NCBI GenBank assembly: GCA_020161535.1
Contig: JAIUNW010000003.1
Location: 186,001-250,000 of the forward strand
Origin: Bacteroidota bacterium
GTDB lineage: Bacteria > Bacteroidota > Bacteroidia > Chitinophagales > Chitinophagaceae
DNA length: 64,000 nt
Direction: 5' to 3'
Part shown: positions 9,528 to 18,056 of the stretch, piece by piece
Layout of the letters: each line of letters starts with the position of its first letter
Position numbering within the stretch: position 1 is the first letter of the stretch
Notes under the pieces: model-generated
Seen by the model: the letters and a program-made list of their open reading frames with translations, nothing else
What the model was told of the DNA's origin: nothing
Database searches by the model: none
Position numbers and translations under genes: made by a program

Positions 9528-10412
9528 TCAGGTCGACGTTTTTTGACGTTGTTTTAAAAAATCGGTGATGGCTTCGTTCAAAGGCTGGTTGATGGGCAAC
9601 AAACGGTAACTGATATTTTTTTCCAAAATTCGGTTGCGCGTTTCCGTTATATAGTCGTCCAGTAGCACAGCAGCCTTCTTAGCTGCGTCAACGCCGCCGT
9701 ATTCGATGGCTTCGCCGGTTTCAAGGTCGCGAACCGAGGCATAATCGCCAAAATCCATGTTCAACTCCGCCGGCCCCATCAGTTGAAACACAATCGATTC
9801 ATGTTTGCCCGCCGTCAATTCGTGCAGGAGCTTCAACAATTCATCGCTGTGCTGGTACAGATCGCTGATGAAAATGATCAATTCTTTCTTCGGCAATTTG
9901 TTGATCAGCGGCTTGTATAGGTTCTGCGGCACGAAAACACCCCCGGCTTTCACCTGCTCCAACTGGTAAAAAAATCGGGCAAGGTGCCGGGAATCATTTC
10001 GCGACGGTATGCTTGTATACTGGCCTTCGCAAAATACCGACAAGCCGATGGCATCCCCCTGGCGATAAGCCAGGTATCCGAGGGCGCCCGCTAACAGTCT
10101 TGCATAGTCGATTTTGCGGATGCCGTTTTCTATGTAGTTCATCGATCCACTGGCATCAATCATGATACGCACATGTACACTGGTGTCCATCTCTGATTCG
10201 CGCACATAATAACGATCGGAGCGCGCGTACATTTTCCAGTCCATCCAACGCAGGTCATCACCCGGTTGGTAGCTGCGGCACTGACTGAACTCCTGCCCCT
10301 GCCCTTTCACGCGACTCTTATTGATACCCGACAAATACGGATCAATAAGCTGCCGCGCCGCCAGTGATAAATTTTTGATCGATAATAATATGTCGGGCGA
10401 GGGAAACTGCAT
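9528..10412 (-). CDS. DUF58 / vWA-like protein
   Basis: A 294-residue cytoplasmic protein. Residues 48-72 contain the DUF58 signature YQPGDDLRWMDWKMYARSD. Residues 86-90 (DASGS) form a MIDAS-like metal site as in von Willebrand A domains. DUF58 proteins are almost always encoded next to MoxR ATPases and are thought to bind their targets through the vWA-like fold. Here moxR ends 1 bp before this start and the BatA-type gene begins directly after its stop, so the genes must be co-transcribed. Family assignment is firm; the client protein is unknown. Confidence 0.92.
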   Translation of the reverse strand: MQFPSPDILLSIKNLSLAARQLIDPYLSGINKSRVKGQGQEFSQCRSYQPGDDLRWMDWKMYARSDRYYVRESEMDTSVHVRIMIDASGSMNYIENGIRKIDYARLLAGALGYLAYRQGDAIGLSVFCEGQYTSIPSRNDSRHLARFFYQLEQVKAGGVFVPQNLYKPLINKLPKKELIIFISDLYQHSDELLKLLHELTAGKHESIVFQLMGPAELNMDFGDYASVRDLETGEAIEYGGVDAAKKAAVLLDDYITETRNRILEKNISYRLLPINQPLNEAITDFLKQRQKTST

Positions 10413-10413
10413 A

Positions 10414-11418
10414 CTAGGCCTGGAAGTTTCGCTTAACAGATTTCAGCAGTTCGGCCGATACCATATCAGTGGTGATTTGTTCCGCCTCGGCTTTAAAATT
10501 GAGTAAGATGCGATGCCGCAACACGGGGTAGATCATGGTTTGGATGTCTTCGTGCGTAACTGCGTATCGGCCTTTTACCAATGCGCGCGCTTTGGCTGTT
10601 AGAATCAAGGCCTGGCCGGCCCGCGGACCTGCCCCCCAACCTACCCATTCTTTTACAAACGCCGTATTGCTGGTAGCCGGGCGCGTATCACGAACCAGGG
10701 CGGCTACATAATCAATCAGCTCTTTGCTGATGCTCACTTCACGCACCATCGATTGCAGTTGTAAAATCTCCGCACCACTGATCACCGGATTGATCTGCGC
10801 TTTTTGGGTGCCGGTGGTGTTGCCGAGTATCGCCGACTCTTCTGACGCCGATGGATAACCGATTTTTATATACAGCAGAAAACGATCGAGCTGCGCTTCA
10901 GGCAAAGGATAAGTGCCTGCCTGCTCAATCGGGTTTTGTGTAGCGAGAATAAAAAAAGGCCGCTCGAGTTGGTGCGTTTTTCCCGCATAGGTGATTTCAA
11001 ATTCCTGCATCGCTTCCAGCAACGCGCTTTGCGTTTTGGGTGGCGTTCGGTTGATCTCATCCGCCAACACAATATTGGCAAACAACGGGCCCTTGTTGAA
11101 TTTGAAAAATCGTTTGCCGGTGCTGACATCTTCTTCCAATATTTCCGTACCAATGATATCGGTCGGCATCAGGTCGGGCGTGAACTGGATGCGCCTGAAA
11201 GGCAAGTCCACCGCCTGCGACAAGGTTCGCACCATCAGGGTTTTGGCGAGGCCGGGTACGCCTTCCAGGAGGCAATGTCCGCCGGCAAGCAATGCAATGA
11301 TAATCTCTTCAAGAATATCATCCTGGCCAACAATCTGTTTCTGAATTTCATTTTTAAGCTGCGGCAATTTTCCCAGTAAAGTGCGCAGTGCTGATTCATT
11401 CTGTATCAAGTCGCCCAT
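10414..11418 (-). CDS. moxR: MoxR-family AAA+ ATPase
   Basis: A 334-residue AAA+ ATPase of the MoxR type. Walker A is GVPGLAKT at 53-60, Walker B is IVLADE at 116-121, and sensor 1 is ATQNP at 159-163. The C-terminal lid follows (PRAGQALILTAKARALV). Length fits the family. MoxR proteins work as chaperones with vWA-domain partners, here the DUF58 protein 1 bp downstream. It is the first gene of the leftward cluster and diverges from a DUF4159 gene across a 58-bp gap, which must hold both promoters. Function of the complex in this organism is unknown. Confidence 0.94.
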   Translation of the reverse strand: MGDLIQNESALRTLLGKLPQLKNEIQKQIVGQDDILEEIIIALLAGGHCLLEGVPGLAKTLMVRTLSQAVDLPFRRIQFTPDLMPTDIIGTEILEEDVSTGKRFFKFNKGPLFANIVLADEINRTPPKTQSALLEAMQEFEITYAGKTHQLERPFFILATQNPIEQAGTYPLPEAQLDRFLLYIKIGYPSASEESAILGNTTGTQKAQINPVISGAEILQLQSMVREVSISKELIDYVAALVRDTRPATSNTAFVKEWVGWGAGPRAGQALILTAKARALVKGRYAVTHEDIQTMIYPVLRHRILLNFKAEAEQITTDMVSAELLKSVKRNFQA

Positions 11419-11476
11419 TTTTTAAATACTGTTCTATGAAATACGGCTTATTTTAGCAAACCTTCGAAATCATTAC

Positions 11477-12133
11477 ATGACCGGCAATCGTATTGACATT
11501 CCTTCAGCAGCGGCTTTCACTTTTGTAAGACTCAAATACCGTTCAGGTGATTGGGATACCGATCAGCGCATGCCCGCGAACCTGCTGAATTCTTTGATTG
11601 AATATACTACCATTCCCGTAATACCACAGGAGAAAGTGGTGGAGCTTGCCAGCCGCGAATTATTCAATTACCCTTTTTGTTATATGAGTGGTCATAAGCT
11701 GGTACAATTTGACCAAACCGAGGCCTCGCATTTCAAACAATATGTGGAGAATGGCGGATTTGTTTTTGTGGATGATTGCAACCATGATATCGACGGACTA
11801 TTCGCGCGTTCTTTCGAAGCCCAGATGACCGCGCTGTTCGGTGCCAATGTTTTAAAAAAAATCCCCGCCACCCACCCGATTTACCATTCTTTCTTTTCGT
11901 TCGAGAAAGGGCCGCCAAATACCGCTTTTGAATTGAATGGCTGGGGCGACGACCTTATTCACGATTACCTCAAAGCCATTACGATCAATGGTCGCATTGG
12001 CGTTTTGTACAGCAATAAAGATTATGGTTGCGAATGGGATTATGATTTTCGCAACAAGCGATTTATGGCCGAAGACAATACAAAATTTGGCATCAATATT
12101 ATTGTGTATGCCATGACGCCGGCTGGCGCTTAG
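11477..12133 (+). CDS. DUF4159-domain protein
   Basis: A 218-residue protein matching the DUF4159 pattern: FTFVRLKYRSGDWDTDQRMP at the N-terminus, then FVFVDDCNHDIDG and HPIYHSFFSF, then the C-terminal LYSNKDYGCEWDYD and FGINIIVYAMT. The fold is related to glutamine-amidotransferase-like domains, but no catalytic triad is evident. DUF4159 genes commonly occur in MoxR/DUF58/BatA clusters. Here the gene is divergent from moxR with a 58-bp shared promoter region, instead of lying inside the operon. The start has no upstream alternative. It converges on the TonB receptor gene with a 4-bp overlap. No signal peptide is seen. Confidence 0.85.
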   Translation: MTGNRIDIPSAAAFTFVRLKYRSGDWDTDQRMPANLLNSLIEYTTIPVIPQEKVVELASRELFNYPFCYMSGHKLVQFDQTEASHFKQYVENGGFVFVDDCNHDIDGLFARSFEAQMTALFGANVLKKIPATHPIYHSFFSFEKGPPNTAFELNGWGDDLIHDYLKAITINGRIGVLYSNKDYGCEWDYDFRNKRFMAEDNTKFGINIIVYAMTPAGA

Positions 12134-14523
12134 TTCCAATTGAAATCAAGCGGAATATTCAATCGAAGCGCGATATTTCTTCCCATGGCGAACACACCTT
12201 GTCGACCGCTTACCGGGTTGACGGCTGTGTATTTTAACCGGCTCACGGCGCTCTGGTATGACTGATCGGTTATATTCTGTACCGAGATTTGAATAGATGC
12301 CCACTTCTTATTTGCATGTTGCAAGTCGGTACCGAGTCCGGCATTCAATAACCAGTACGAGGGCGTATTGGTTTCTGTTTGGTAACCGGTGAACGCATGT
12401 TGCTGTGCAAAATTATAATCTGACTCCAGGTGCAGGTACAAATTTCGAATCGTTTTCCCTTCGGGCAATACGGTTACTGCCAGTTCGGAGAACAGCCGCG
12501 CTGCCGGAATATTCGGAATATTTTTAGAGCCATCCACCGCTGTGCTGAATTGCGCTCGTGTAACACTGAAAGCATTTTCAAAATGCAGCCAGTCGAGCGG
12601 GTGCGGATGGACATCAACACTAATTTCTGTGCCATACAAATTAGCATTGTGCTGGTTGAAGCGAAAAGCCATCCATTGATTGCCTGATTCGGGATCAACA
12701 ATGATGGAATCTGTTCCTGCTGCCGTTTGCAATTTCTGGTAGAAAATAAAATCCTGCACACGGTTGTAAAACAGGCTCGCTTCCACCGACAAGTGCATGG
12801 TATTCCATTCCAGGCCGCCATCCACCTGAAAACTGGTTTCACTTTTTAACTGGCGATCGCCAATTTCATAACGATTGGTTCCTTCATGCGCGCCATTGCT
12901 GGCCAATTCAGCGAGCGAAGGGGCGCGGAAACCACGCGCGATATTTAGTTTCAGGTTCAGGGGTTTGGTCAGTGCATAGGCAATACCGGCGCTGCCTGAT
13001 ACATTGGTAAAGTTGCGACTGAAGGCTTGGAACTTGGGTTCATTGTCGATCGACATCGCGTTGCTATTGATGTGCCGGTTGTCGAGCCTCAGCCCACCGC
13101 TGAACGAAAATTTATCTTTATGGTATTGCGTGTAGCCGAAAGCGCCGATGTCAAAAACACGGTAGTCAGGAATCAACACTTCATGCGCGCGATTGGTATT
13201 GGTTTGGTACATGCCATTGAGGCCAGCCGCATATTTCCAATACTTATTCACCGAAGGCAGGTTGAGCCGCGCCGCATAGGTAGCAGTTTTCAAATCGAAA
13301 TAAGCGTCGGGAGTTTTTGGTGCATCGGGGTCACCAAATTCCTGGCGCTGGTTGCGTTGCAAGCCGACCGTTACTTCCAGTTGTGATCCACCGAGGTGGA
13401 ACATATTTTCACTCGAGATCTTGGTATGCTGAATGTGTTGGTAGGGCACTTGCGGATCGATCGATGTAAAATCGCTTTTAGTGGCAGTTGTTTCATTGCC
13501 ACCAGGCAATGCTTTCAGAAAATGGCCCTGGTCATCGCGCTCGCCTTCTACCATGCCGGTATGCTGGTTGAAGTAACTGGCAAGTATATGCGAATAACCC
13601 CATTTGCCGCTGTACCCGAGCATGCCACCGACATTTTTTTGGTAGAATTTGCTGTTGTACACGTAACCATCGTATTTGTTCTGGTAATCGTGTGCGGCTT
13701 TGTAAGAGCCGTAGGCGTTCCAGTTAAAACCATTCTTGGTACCGCCGAGGTTGCCATAAAATCCGCGCAGTGCATTGTTAGATTGGTATTCGGTGCCGAG
13801 GCTGCCGTTGATCTTGCCTTCGGTGGTGGGTCGCTGCGAGATGATATTAATCACGCCGGCCAAAGCATCGCTTCCATAGAATAATGAAGCGGGGCCTTTC
13901 AATACTTCGATGCGTTGAATGGAATAATCATCCACTTCAATGCCGTGTTCATCACCCCATTGTTGGCCTTCTTGTCGAACGCCGTCGCTCACCGTAACAA
14001 CGCGGTTATAACCGAGCCCGCGGATAAAGGGTTTCGAAATCGCGGGACCAGTACTCAGCACCGACACACCCGGTATGGACTTCGAAAGTGCTTCCATGGC
14101 GTTGCTGGAAACGATTTTTTGTAAGTCCTCGCGTTTCACCACGTCGATAGGTTGCGGCGTTTGTTTCACTTTCATGGCCGATGATACACCGGTTACGATC
14201 ACCGCCTGGTTTTCGACGATGCGCGGCTCGAGCGAAAAACTGGTATCGAGACTATTGTTGAAGGCGATGGTTTCAACAATACTGGCAAAACCCTGGTAGC
14301 TGACTTCCACCAGGTAGTTGCCATTGCGGAGACCGCCGATAAAAAATTGTCCGCCGGTATTGGTCACCGTACCGCGTTTCAGTTCTGGCAGGTAGATCGA
14401 AGCGCCGGCCAGGGTCTTGCCATTGGCGGCATTGACGACTTTGCCGGAAAAGCCTGAACGACCAGATTGCGAAAAAACAGCGGAAACCCACAAGAAAGCC
14501 AATAAGAAGAGGAAAAATCGCAT
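12130..14523 (-). CDS. TonB-dependent outer-membrane receptor, ZnuD-like
   Basis: From the ATG at 14523 the product is 797 residues with a signal peptide (MRFFLFLLAFLWVSAVFSQ). An ATG at 14550 would add nine residues. After the signal comes a carboxypeptidase-regulatory-like beta-sandwich (GKVVNAANGKTLAGASIYLP), a plug domain (VIVTGVSSAMKVKQTPQPIDV to GVINIISQRP), and a beta barrel. The barrel segment HEGTNRYEIGDRQLKSE resembles the ZnuD zinc receptor of Neisseria, and histidine-bearing loops (QHIQHTK, DDQGHF) occur. Zinc uptake is therefore the best guess, but it is inference. A direct-repeat motif just upstream may be a metal-responsive operator. This is not a SusC-type receptor, and no SusD is adjacent. 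Confidence 0.85.
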   Translation of the reverse strand: MRFFLFLLAFLWVSAVFSQSGRSGFSGKVVNAANGKTLAGASIYLPELKRGTVTNTGGQFFIGGLRNGNYLVEVSYQGFASIVETIAFNNSLDTSFSLEPRIVENQAVIVTGVSSAMKVKQTPQPIDVVKREDLQKIVSSNAMEALSKSIPGVSVLSTGPAISKPFIRGLGYNRVVTVSDGVRQEGQQWGDEHGIEVDDYSIQRIEVLKGPASLFYGSDALAGVINIISQRPTTEGKINGSLGTEYQSNNALRGFYGNLGGTKNGFNWNAYGSYKAAHDYQNKYDGYVYNSKFYQKNVGGMLGYSGKWGYSHILASYFNQHTGMVEGERDDQGHFLKALPGGNETTATKSDFTSIDPQVPYQHIQHTKISSENMFHLGGSQLEVTVGLQRNQRQEFGDPDAPKTPDAYFDLKTATYAARLNLPSVNKYWKYAAGLNGMYQTNTNRAHEVLIPDYRVFDIGAFGYTQYHKDKFSFSGGLRLDNRHINSNAMSIDNEPKFQAFSRNFTNVSGSAGIAYALTKPLNLKLNIARGFRAPSLAELASNGAHEGTNRYEIGDRQLKSETSFQVDGGLEWNTMHLSVEASLFYNRVQDFIFYQKLQTAAGTDSIIVDPESGNQWMAFRFNQHNANLYGTEISVDVHPHPLDWLHFENAFSVTRAQFSTAVDGSKNIPNIPAARLFSELAVTVLPEGKTIRNLYLHLESDYNFAQQHAFTGYQTETNTPSYWLLNAGLGTDLQHANKKWASIQISVQNITDQSYQSAVSRLKYTAVNPVSGRQGVFAMGRNIALRLNIPLDFNWN

Positions 14524-14549
14524 CACTACCATCGGTTGAATAATCACCA

Positions 14550-14590
14550 AAAATGCAACAATAGTTCAAATAAAATGCAACAACAGTTCA
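14550..14590. repeat. 19-bp direct repeat upstream of the TonB receptor
   Basis: Two copies of AAAATGCAACAATAGTTCA (second copy with one change, C for T) start at 14550 and 14572, a 22-bp period equal to about two helical turns. They lie just upstream of the receptor start on its coding strand. Each copy has a weak dyad (TGCAAC ... AGTTCA). On the receptor strand a CATTTTTG box (one mismatch to TAnnTTTG) is part of the proximal copy. The position suggests an operator for a metal-responsive regulator. The repeat is seen directly; the role is inferred. Confidence 0.6.
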
Positions 14591-14652
14591 TTTTTTCAAT
14601 TTACCCTAGAATTATGTGATAAATACCGCAAGAACTGCAAAATCGCAAACCC

Positions 14653-14691
14653 ACCCGACGGGTACTACCCGTCGGGTGCAACCCGTCGGGT
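14653..14691. repeat. Palindromic 14-bp-period array, locus 1 (three units)
   Basis: Units ACCCGACGGGT at 14653, ACCCGTCGGGT at 14667 and ACCCGTCGGGT at 14681. Spacers are ACT and GCA. The first unit is the reverse complement of the others, so units 1 and 2 can form an 11-bp hairpin with a 3-nt loop. The array ends 34 bp before the preferred rlmN start. Confidence 0.9.
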
Positions 14692-14725
14692 GGAAAATAT
14701 GGCCGCAATAGTCGACCTTTGCGCG

Positions 14726-15769
14726 ATGGTTAAGTTGGAGAAGCCGAATATCAGGGAGTTGAGCCTGGAAGCGTTGACTACTTTTTTTACCGAAAGAGGC
14801 GAGCCGGCCTTTCGCGGCAAGCAGGTATATGAGTGGCTCTGGCTCAAACCGGTGCTGTATTTCGACGACATGACCAATCTCAGCAAGGGCCTGCGCCAGC
14901 AACTCGCCGATCATTTTTCGCTACCGGCCTTGAAAGAAGACCTTACCCAGCACAGCGAAGATGGTACCTTGAAAAGCCGTTTCAAGACCTTTGATGGCCA
15001 CCTGGTAGAAGGGGTTTTGATTCCCACCGACGAACGGCGCACAGCCTGTGTGTCGTCGCAGATCGGTTGTTCGTTGAGTTGTAAATTCTGCGCCACCGGT
15101 TATATGGATCGCCAACGGAATTTAAGTTTCGATGAAATTTACGATGAAGTGGTGTTGATCAATCGCCAGAGCGAAGCTGTGTACGGCAAAAAACTCAGCA
15201 ATATTGTTTTCATGGGCATGGGCGAGCCCTTGCTCAATTACAAAAATGTGCTGCGAGCGATCGACAAAATCACCTCGCCCGAAGGCTTGGGTATGAGTCC
15301 GCGGCGCATCACGGTGTCAACAGCCGGCGTAGCCAAGATGATTCGTCAATTGGGGGATGACAAAGTACGTTTCAAACTCGCTTTGTCGCTGCATGCCGCC
15401 AACGATGCGAAGCGCCATGAGATCATGCCCATCAACGACAGCAACGATATCAAAAGCCTGGTGGACGCCCTCAATTATTTTTACCAGCAAACGGGCAATG
15501 AAATCACCTTTGAATACATCCTCTTCAAAGACTTCAACGACAGTTTGAAAGATGCCGAAGAACTGGTGCAGGTCTATCGCCGCGTACCGGCCGACCTGAT
15601 TAATATCATCGAATACAACCCCATCGATGCGGCTAGTTTCCAGAAACCCGAAGAGGAGAAAGTAATGCAGTTCATGCAGTACCTCGAAAAGAAAGGGGTA
15701 AACGTGCGGTTGCGGCGTAGCCGAGGGAAGGACATTGATGCCGCCTGCGGACAACTCGCCAACAAATAA
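14726..15769 (+). CDS. rlmN: 23S rRNA/tRNA adenine-C2 methyltransferase RlmN
   Basis: A radical SAM enzyme that methylates C2 of A2503 in 23S rRNA and A37 of some tRNAs. From the ATG at 14726 (MVKLEKPNIRELS) it has 347 residues. The Fe-S cysteines are C115, C119 and C122 (GCSLSCKFCATG). C108 matches the E. coli Cys118, and C341 in AACGQL matches the methyl-carrying Cys355. GMGEPLLNY is the SAM-binding GGE-like motif. A GTG at 14690 and an ATG at 14699 are also in frame, but they overlap or abut the palindromic array, so 14726 is preferred. The box GACCTTTG at 14714-14721 is one base from the Bacteroidota -7 consensus. The gene is monocistronic. Confidence 0.95.
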   Translation: MVKLEKPNIRELSLEALTTFFTERGEPAFRGKQVYEWLWLKPVLYFDDMTNLSKGLRQQLADHFSLPALKEDLTQHSEDGTLKSRFKTFDGHLVEGVLIPTDERRTACVSSQIGCSLSCKFCATGYMDRQRNLSFDEIYDEVVLINRQSEAVYGKKLSNIVFMGMGEPLLNYKNVLRAIDKITSPEGLGMSPRRITVSTAGVAKMIRQLGDDKVRFKLALSLHAANDAKRHEIMPINDSNDIKSLVDALNYFYQQTGNEITFEYILFKDFNDSLKDAEELVQVYRRVPADLINIIEYNPIDAASFQKPEEEKVMQFMQYLEKKGVNVRLRRSRGKDIDAACGQLANK

Positions 15770-15839
15770 TGCTTTAACATTTCTTATCGAAAACGGGTTA
15801 AACCCGGTGGCTGTTTTTTCGTCCTATAAACAAAAGGAC

Positions 15840-16370
15840 ATGAAAAAAATATTTGCAACAATAGCCATGGGGTTGATACTGAGCGGTGCCATGGCGCAAG
15901 ACAGTACCCAGCTCAAAAAAGGCCCCCACCATGGCAAGCACTTTAATCGCGCCTCTTTTGCCGATCTACAGTTGACGGCAGACCAGAAAAAGCAATTGGC
16001 GCAATTGCACCAGGAGCACCACGAAAAAGTGATGGCCATTCTTAGCCCTGAACAGAAAGCCAAATTGGCACAGCGAAAAGCAGATCGCCAAAAAGCGTTT
16101 GCTGCTAACAGCGAAAAGCGTTTCGAACACCTGAAAAAGGCATTGAAGCTGACCGATGATCAGGCAGATAAAATGAAAAGTTTGAACGAGAAATACCGCG
16201 AAGAAGCGGGATTGATCCGTGCTAACAAACAATTGGCAGAAGCACAGCAACGTGTACAATTGCAAAAGCTGTCTGCCGACCATCGCAGTGAAGTGAATGC
16301 CATGCTCAGCGCCGAGCAGCAGGAAACCCTGAGACAATTAAAGCAACACCCTAAGAGGACGGTTCGGTAA
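15840..16370 (+). CDS. Secreted Spy/CpxP-like helical protein
   Basis: From the ATG at 15840 the product is 176 residues with a signal peptide (MKKIFATIAMGLILSGAMAQ). The mature protein is almost all helix with LTxxQ-like repeats: LTADQKKQL, LSPEQKAKL, LTDDQADKM and LSAEQQETL. These repeats mark the Spy/CpxP family of periplasmic chaperones and stress sensors, and a Bacteroidota DUF4890-like family. The protein is very rich in Lys, Gln and His. It stands alone between rlmN and a strong terminator. A chaperone role is inference from the repeat pattern only. Confidence 0.75.
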   Translation: MKKIFATIAMGLILSGAMAQDSTQLKKGPHHGKHFNRASFADLQLTADQKKQLAQLHQEHHEKVMAILSPEQKAKLAQRKADRQKAFAANSEKRFEHLKKALKLTDDQADKMKSLNEKYREEAGLIRANKQLAEAQQRVQLQKLSADHRSEVNAMLSAEQQETLRQLKQHPKRTVR

Positions 16371-16377
16371 ATAGACA

Positions 16378-16408
16378 TAAAGGCCGCCATTGGGCGGCCT
16401 TTATTTTT
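16378..16408 (+). terminator. Rho-independent terminator of the Spy-like gene
   Basis: Stem TAAAGGCCGCC and GGCGGCCTTTA with a short ATTG loop, followed by TTTTT. It begins about 8 bases after the stop codon at 16370. The stem is symmetric, so it could also act on the converging lipoprotein transcript from the right. Confidence 0.85.
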
Positions 16409-16425
16409 GCAAATTCATTTCGCTA

Positions 16426-16833
16426 TCAGGGGCGCGTGAACCAAAGCATGTCAATGCTTCCATCACCACCACTTACATGTTGTAACTTAAGCAGGCTGGA
16501 ACTTGATTCCAATACTTCCCAGTCTTCGTTCAATTCCTCCAGCGGGTCGCCACTCGTAAAGGCCAGCACCAATTTCTTTTTGCTATCATCTGTTCCACTC
16601 GCATAGGTGCCCGTAACCGATGATCCACTTTTCGTGGCCGTTACCACATTGTTGCTGAAGCTGAAAACATAACCAGTGAAATCGCTGGTTTCATCCACTT
16701 CACCTTCCATAAAATGGCTGATTACCCAATTGCCGCTTAAGGTAATGGAATTGTCGGCGGGTTTGTTATCGTCTTTTTTACAAGCGCTGAGGCAAACCAC
16801 CAGACTCGCGGCTGCCAGGATCATTTTAAGCAT
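16426..16833 (-). CDS. Small lipoprotein, lipocalin-like
   Basis: A 135-residue lipoprotein. The signal MLKMILAAASLVVCLSACKK ends with a lipobox (LSAC, Cys at 18). The mature part starts with a short Asp/Lys linker. It then continues with SGNWVISHFMEGEVDETSDF and alternating beta segments (YVFSFSNNVVTATKSG; SVTGTYASG), a pattern like the lipocalin-like domains common in Bacteroidota lipoproteins. No catalytic or ligand-binding motif was found. It is transcribed towards the terminator of the Spy-like gene and away from the rluB gene. Surface or periplasmic attachment cannot be decided from the sequence. Confidence 0.7.
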   Translation of the reverse strand: MLKMILAAASLVVCLSACKKDDNKPADNSITLSGNWVISHFMEGEVDETSDFTGYVFSFSNNVVTATKSGSSVTGTYASGTDDSKKKLVLAFTSGDPLEELNEDWEVLESSSSLLKLQHVSGGDGSIDMLWFTRP

Positions 16834-16866
16834 ATAGGTTATTTATGTAGAAATAAAGGCTTTGTG

Positions 16867-16874
16867 TACCTTTG
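16867..16874 (+). promoter_or_regulatory. Bacteroidota -7 promoter box
   Basis: TACCTTTG is a perfect match to the TAnnTTTG -7 element recognised by the Bacteroidota primary sigma factor. It lies 36 bp before the ATG of the RluB-type pseudouridine synthase. No TTG was found at the expected -33 spacing, so only the proximal box is supported. Confidence 0.45.
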
Positions 16875-16910
16875 GCCCTCATCCTGTTGCAATAACAGCA
16901 AAAATTATGC

Positions 16911-18056
16911 ATGAAGAAGACAAACGGTTTCGAAAAATTTGCTAAAAAAAAGGCCGGCACCATTAAAGAAGGCTTCAAAAAAGAAAAACGGGCCTTCAAA
17001 AAAGAAATCAGCCGCGAAATAGAACAGCAAAAAGCCGAAGCCAGTAAGCGAAAATCACCTACCGGCGACCGTTTCCGCAAACCGGAACCAGCCGGCAAAA
17101 CGACCAGCAATCGCCAATCAGGGGCCACCCGCGGTGAAAGACAAGCAGGGACCACACAAACCGCCAGGCAACCATTTACAGGTAAACAATCGGGTACAGC
17201 AAAACAAGCAAGTACTGCAAAACAAGCTGGTGCAACGCAACATATTGGTGCCGCAAGTGCTGCTAAAACAGGCATTGTAAAAACAGCAAGCGCCAAATCA
17301 GTCAGCACCAAATCGCCCGCCCCCAACGAAAACAGCGCCCTCATGCCGCTGAACAAATTCATCGCCCATGCCGGCATCTGTGCACGGCGCGATGCGGCCG
17401 CCCTCGTTAAAACCGCAGTGGTGTCGGTAAATGGAACCATCATCACCGAACCAGGCTTCAAGGTGAGCGCCAAAGACGAGATCAAAGTAAATGGCAAGAA
17501 GATCCATCTTAGCCAGGAACTCGTATATATACTGTTGAATAAACCGAAGGATTATATCACTACGTCCGACGATCCACACGGCCGTAAAACCGTACTCGAT
17601 CTCATCAAAACGGCAACCACTGAAAGGGTGTATCCCGTGGGACGGCTCGATCGAAATACCAGTGGTGTTTTGTTGCTGACCAATGATGGTGATCTCGCGC
17701 AGCAACTGTCGCATCCCAAACACGAGGTAAGAAAGATTTATGAAGTGCGATTGGACAAAGCCTTGACAAAGGCCGACTTTGAAAAAATTCTCGAAGGCAT
17801 TACCCTCGAAGATGGTTTTGTACGGCCCGACGCGGTTGGCTATGCCGACCCGCGCGATAAATCTGTTATCGGCATCGAAATCCACAGTGGCCGCAACCGC
17901 ATCGTGCGCCGCATTTTTGAACACCTGCACTATGATGTGCGCGGGTTGGACCGGGTGATGTTCGCCGGACTCACCAAGAAAAATGTGAACCGCGGCAAAT
18001 GGCGCTTACTCACGGAGAAAGAAGTTCGCTTACTCAAACATTTCAACAAAAAATGA
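16911..18056 (+). CDS. rluB: RsuA/RluB-family pseudouridine synthase with basic N-terminal extension
   Basis: A 381-residue enzyme. Residues 145-210 form an S4 RNA-binding domain (LNKFIAHAGICARRDA). The catalytic pseudouridine synthase domain contains GRLDRNTSGVLLLTNDG, where Asp is the nucleophile. RluB modifies U2605 of 23S rRNA in E. coli. Residues 1-144 are a low-complexity extension rich in Lys, Ala, Thr and Gln (KAGTIKEGFKKEKRAFKKE; repeated KQ-SGTA units), likely disordered and RNA-binding. An in-frame ATG at 17343 would give a canonical-length protein, but the upstream codons and the TACCTTTG box at 16867 favour the long form. Its stop overlaps the start of the next pseudouridine synthase as ATGA. 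Confidence 0.88.
   Translation: MKKTNGFEKFAKKKAGTIKEGFKKEKRAFKKEISREIEQQKAEASKRKSPTGDRFRKPEPAGKTTSNRQSGATRGERQAGTTQTARQPFTGKQSGTAKQASTAKQAGATQHIGAASAAKTGIVKTASAKSVSTKSPAPNENSALMPLNKFIAHAGICARRDAAALVKTAVVSVNGTIITEPGFKVSAKDEIKVNGKKIHLSQELVYILLNKPKDYITTSDDPHGRKTVLDLIKTATTERVYPVGRLDRNTSGVLLLTNDGDLAQQLSHPKHEVRKIYEVRLDKALTKADFEKILEGITLEDGFVRPDAVGYADPRDKSVIGIEIHSGRNRIVRRIFEHLHYDVRGLDRVMFAGLTKKNVNRGKWRLLTEKEVRLLKHFNKK

Noticed and set aside
4568..11418. A complete Bat aerotolerance operon
   Set aside because: MoxR, DUF58 and a BatA N-terminal-type protein are present, but BatB (vWA with TPR partner), BatC, BatD and BatE are not seen, so the name Bat operon was not used.
16826..17497. A 223-residue minus-strand open frame
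   Set aside because: It lies antisense to the Lys/Ala-rich extension of the RluB-type gene. Its Ala/Cys/Leu-rich composition is what the repetitive codons give on the other strand, and it has no domain.
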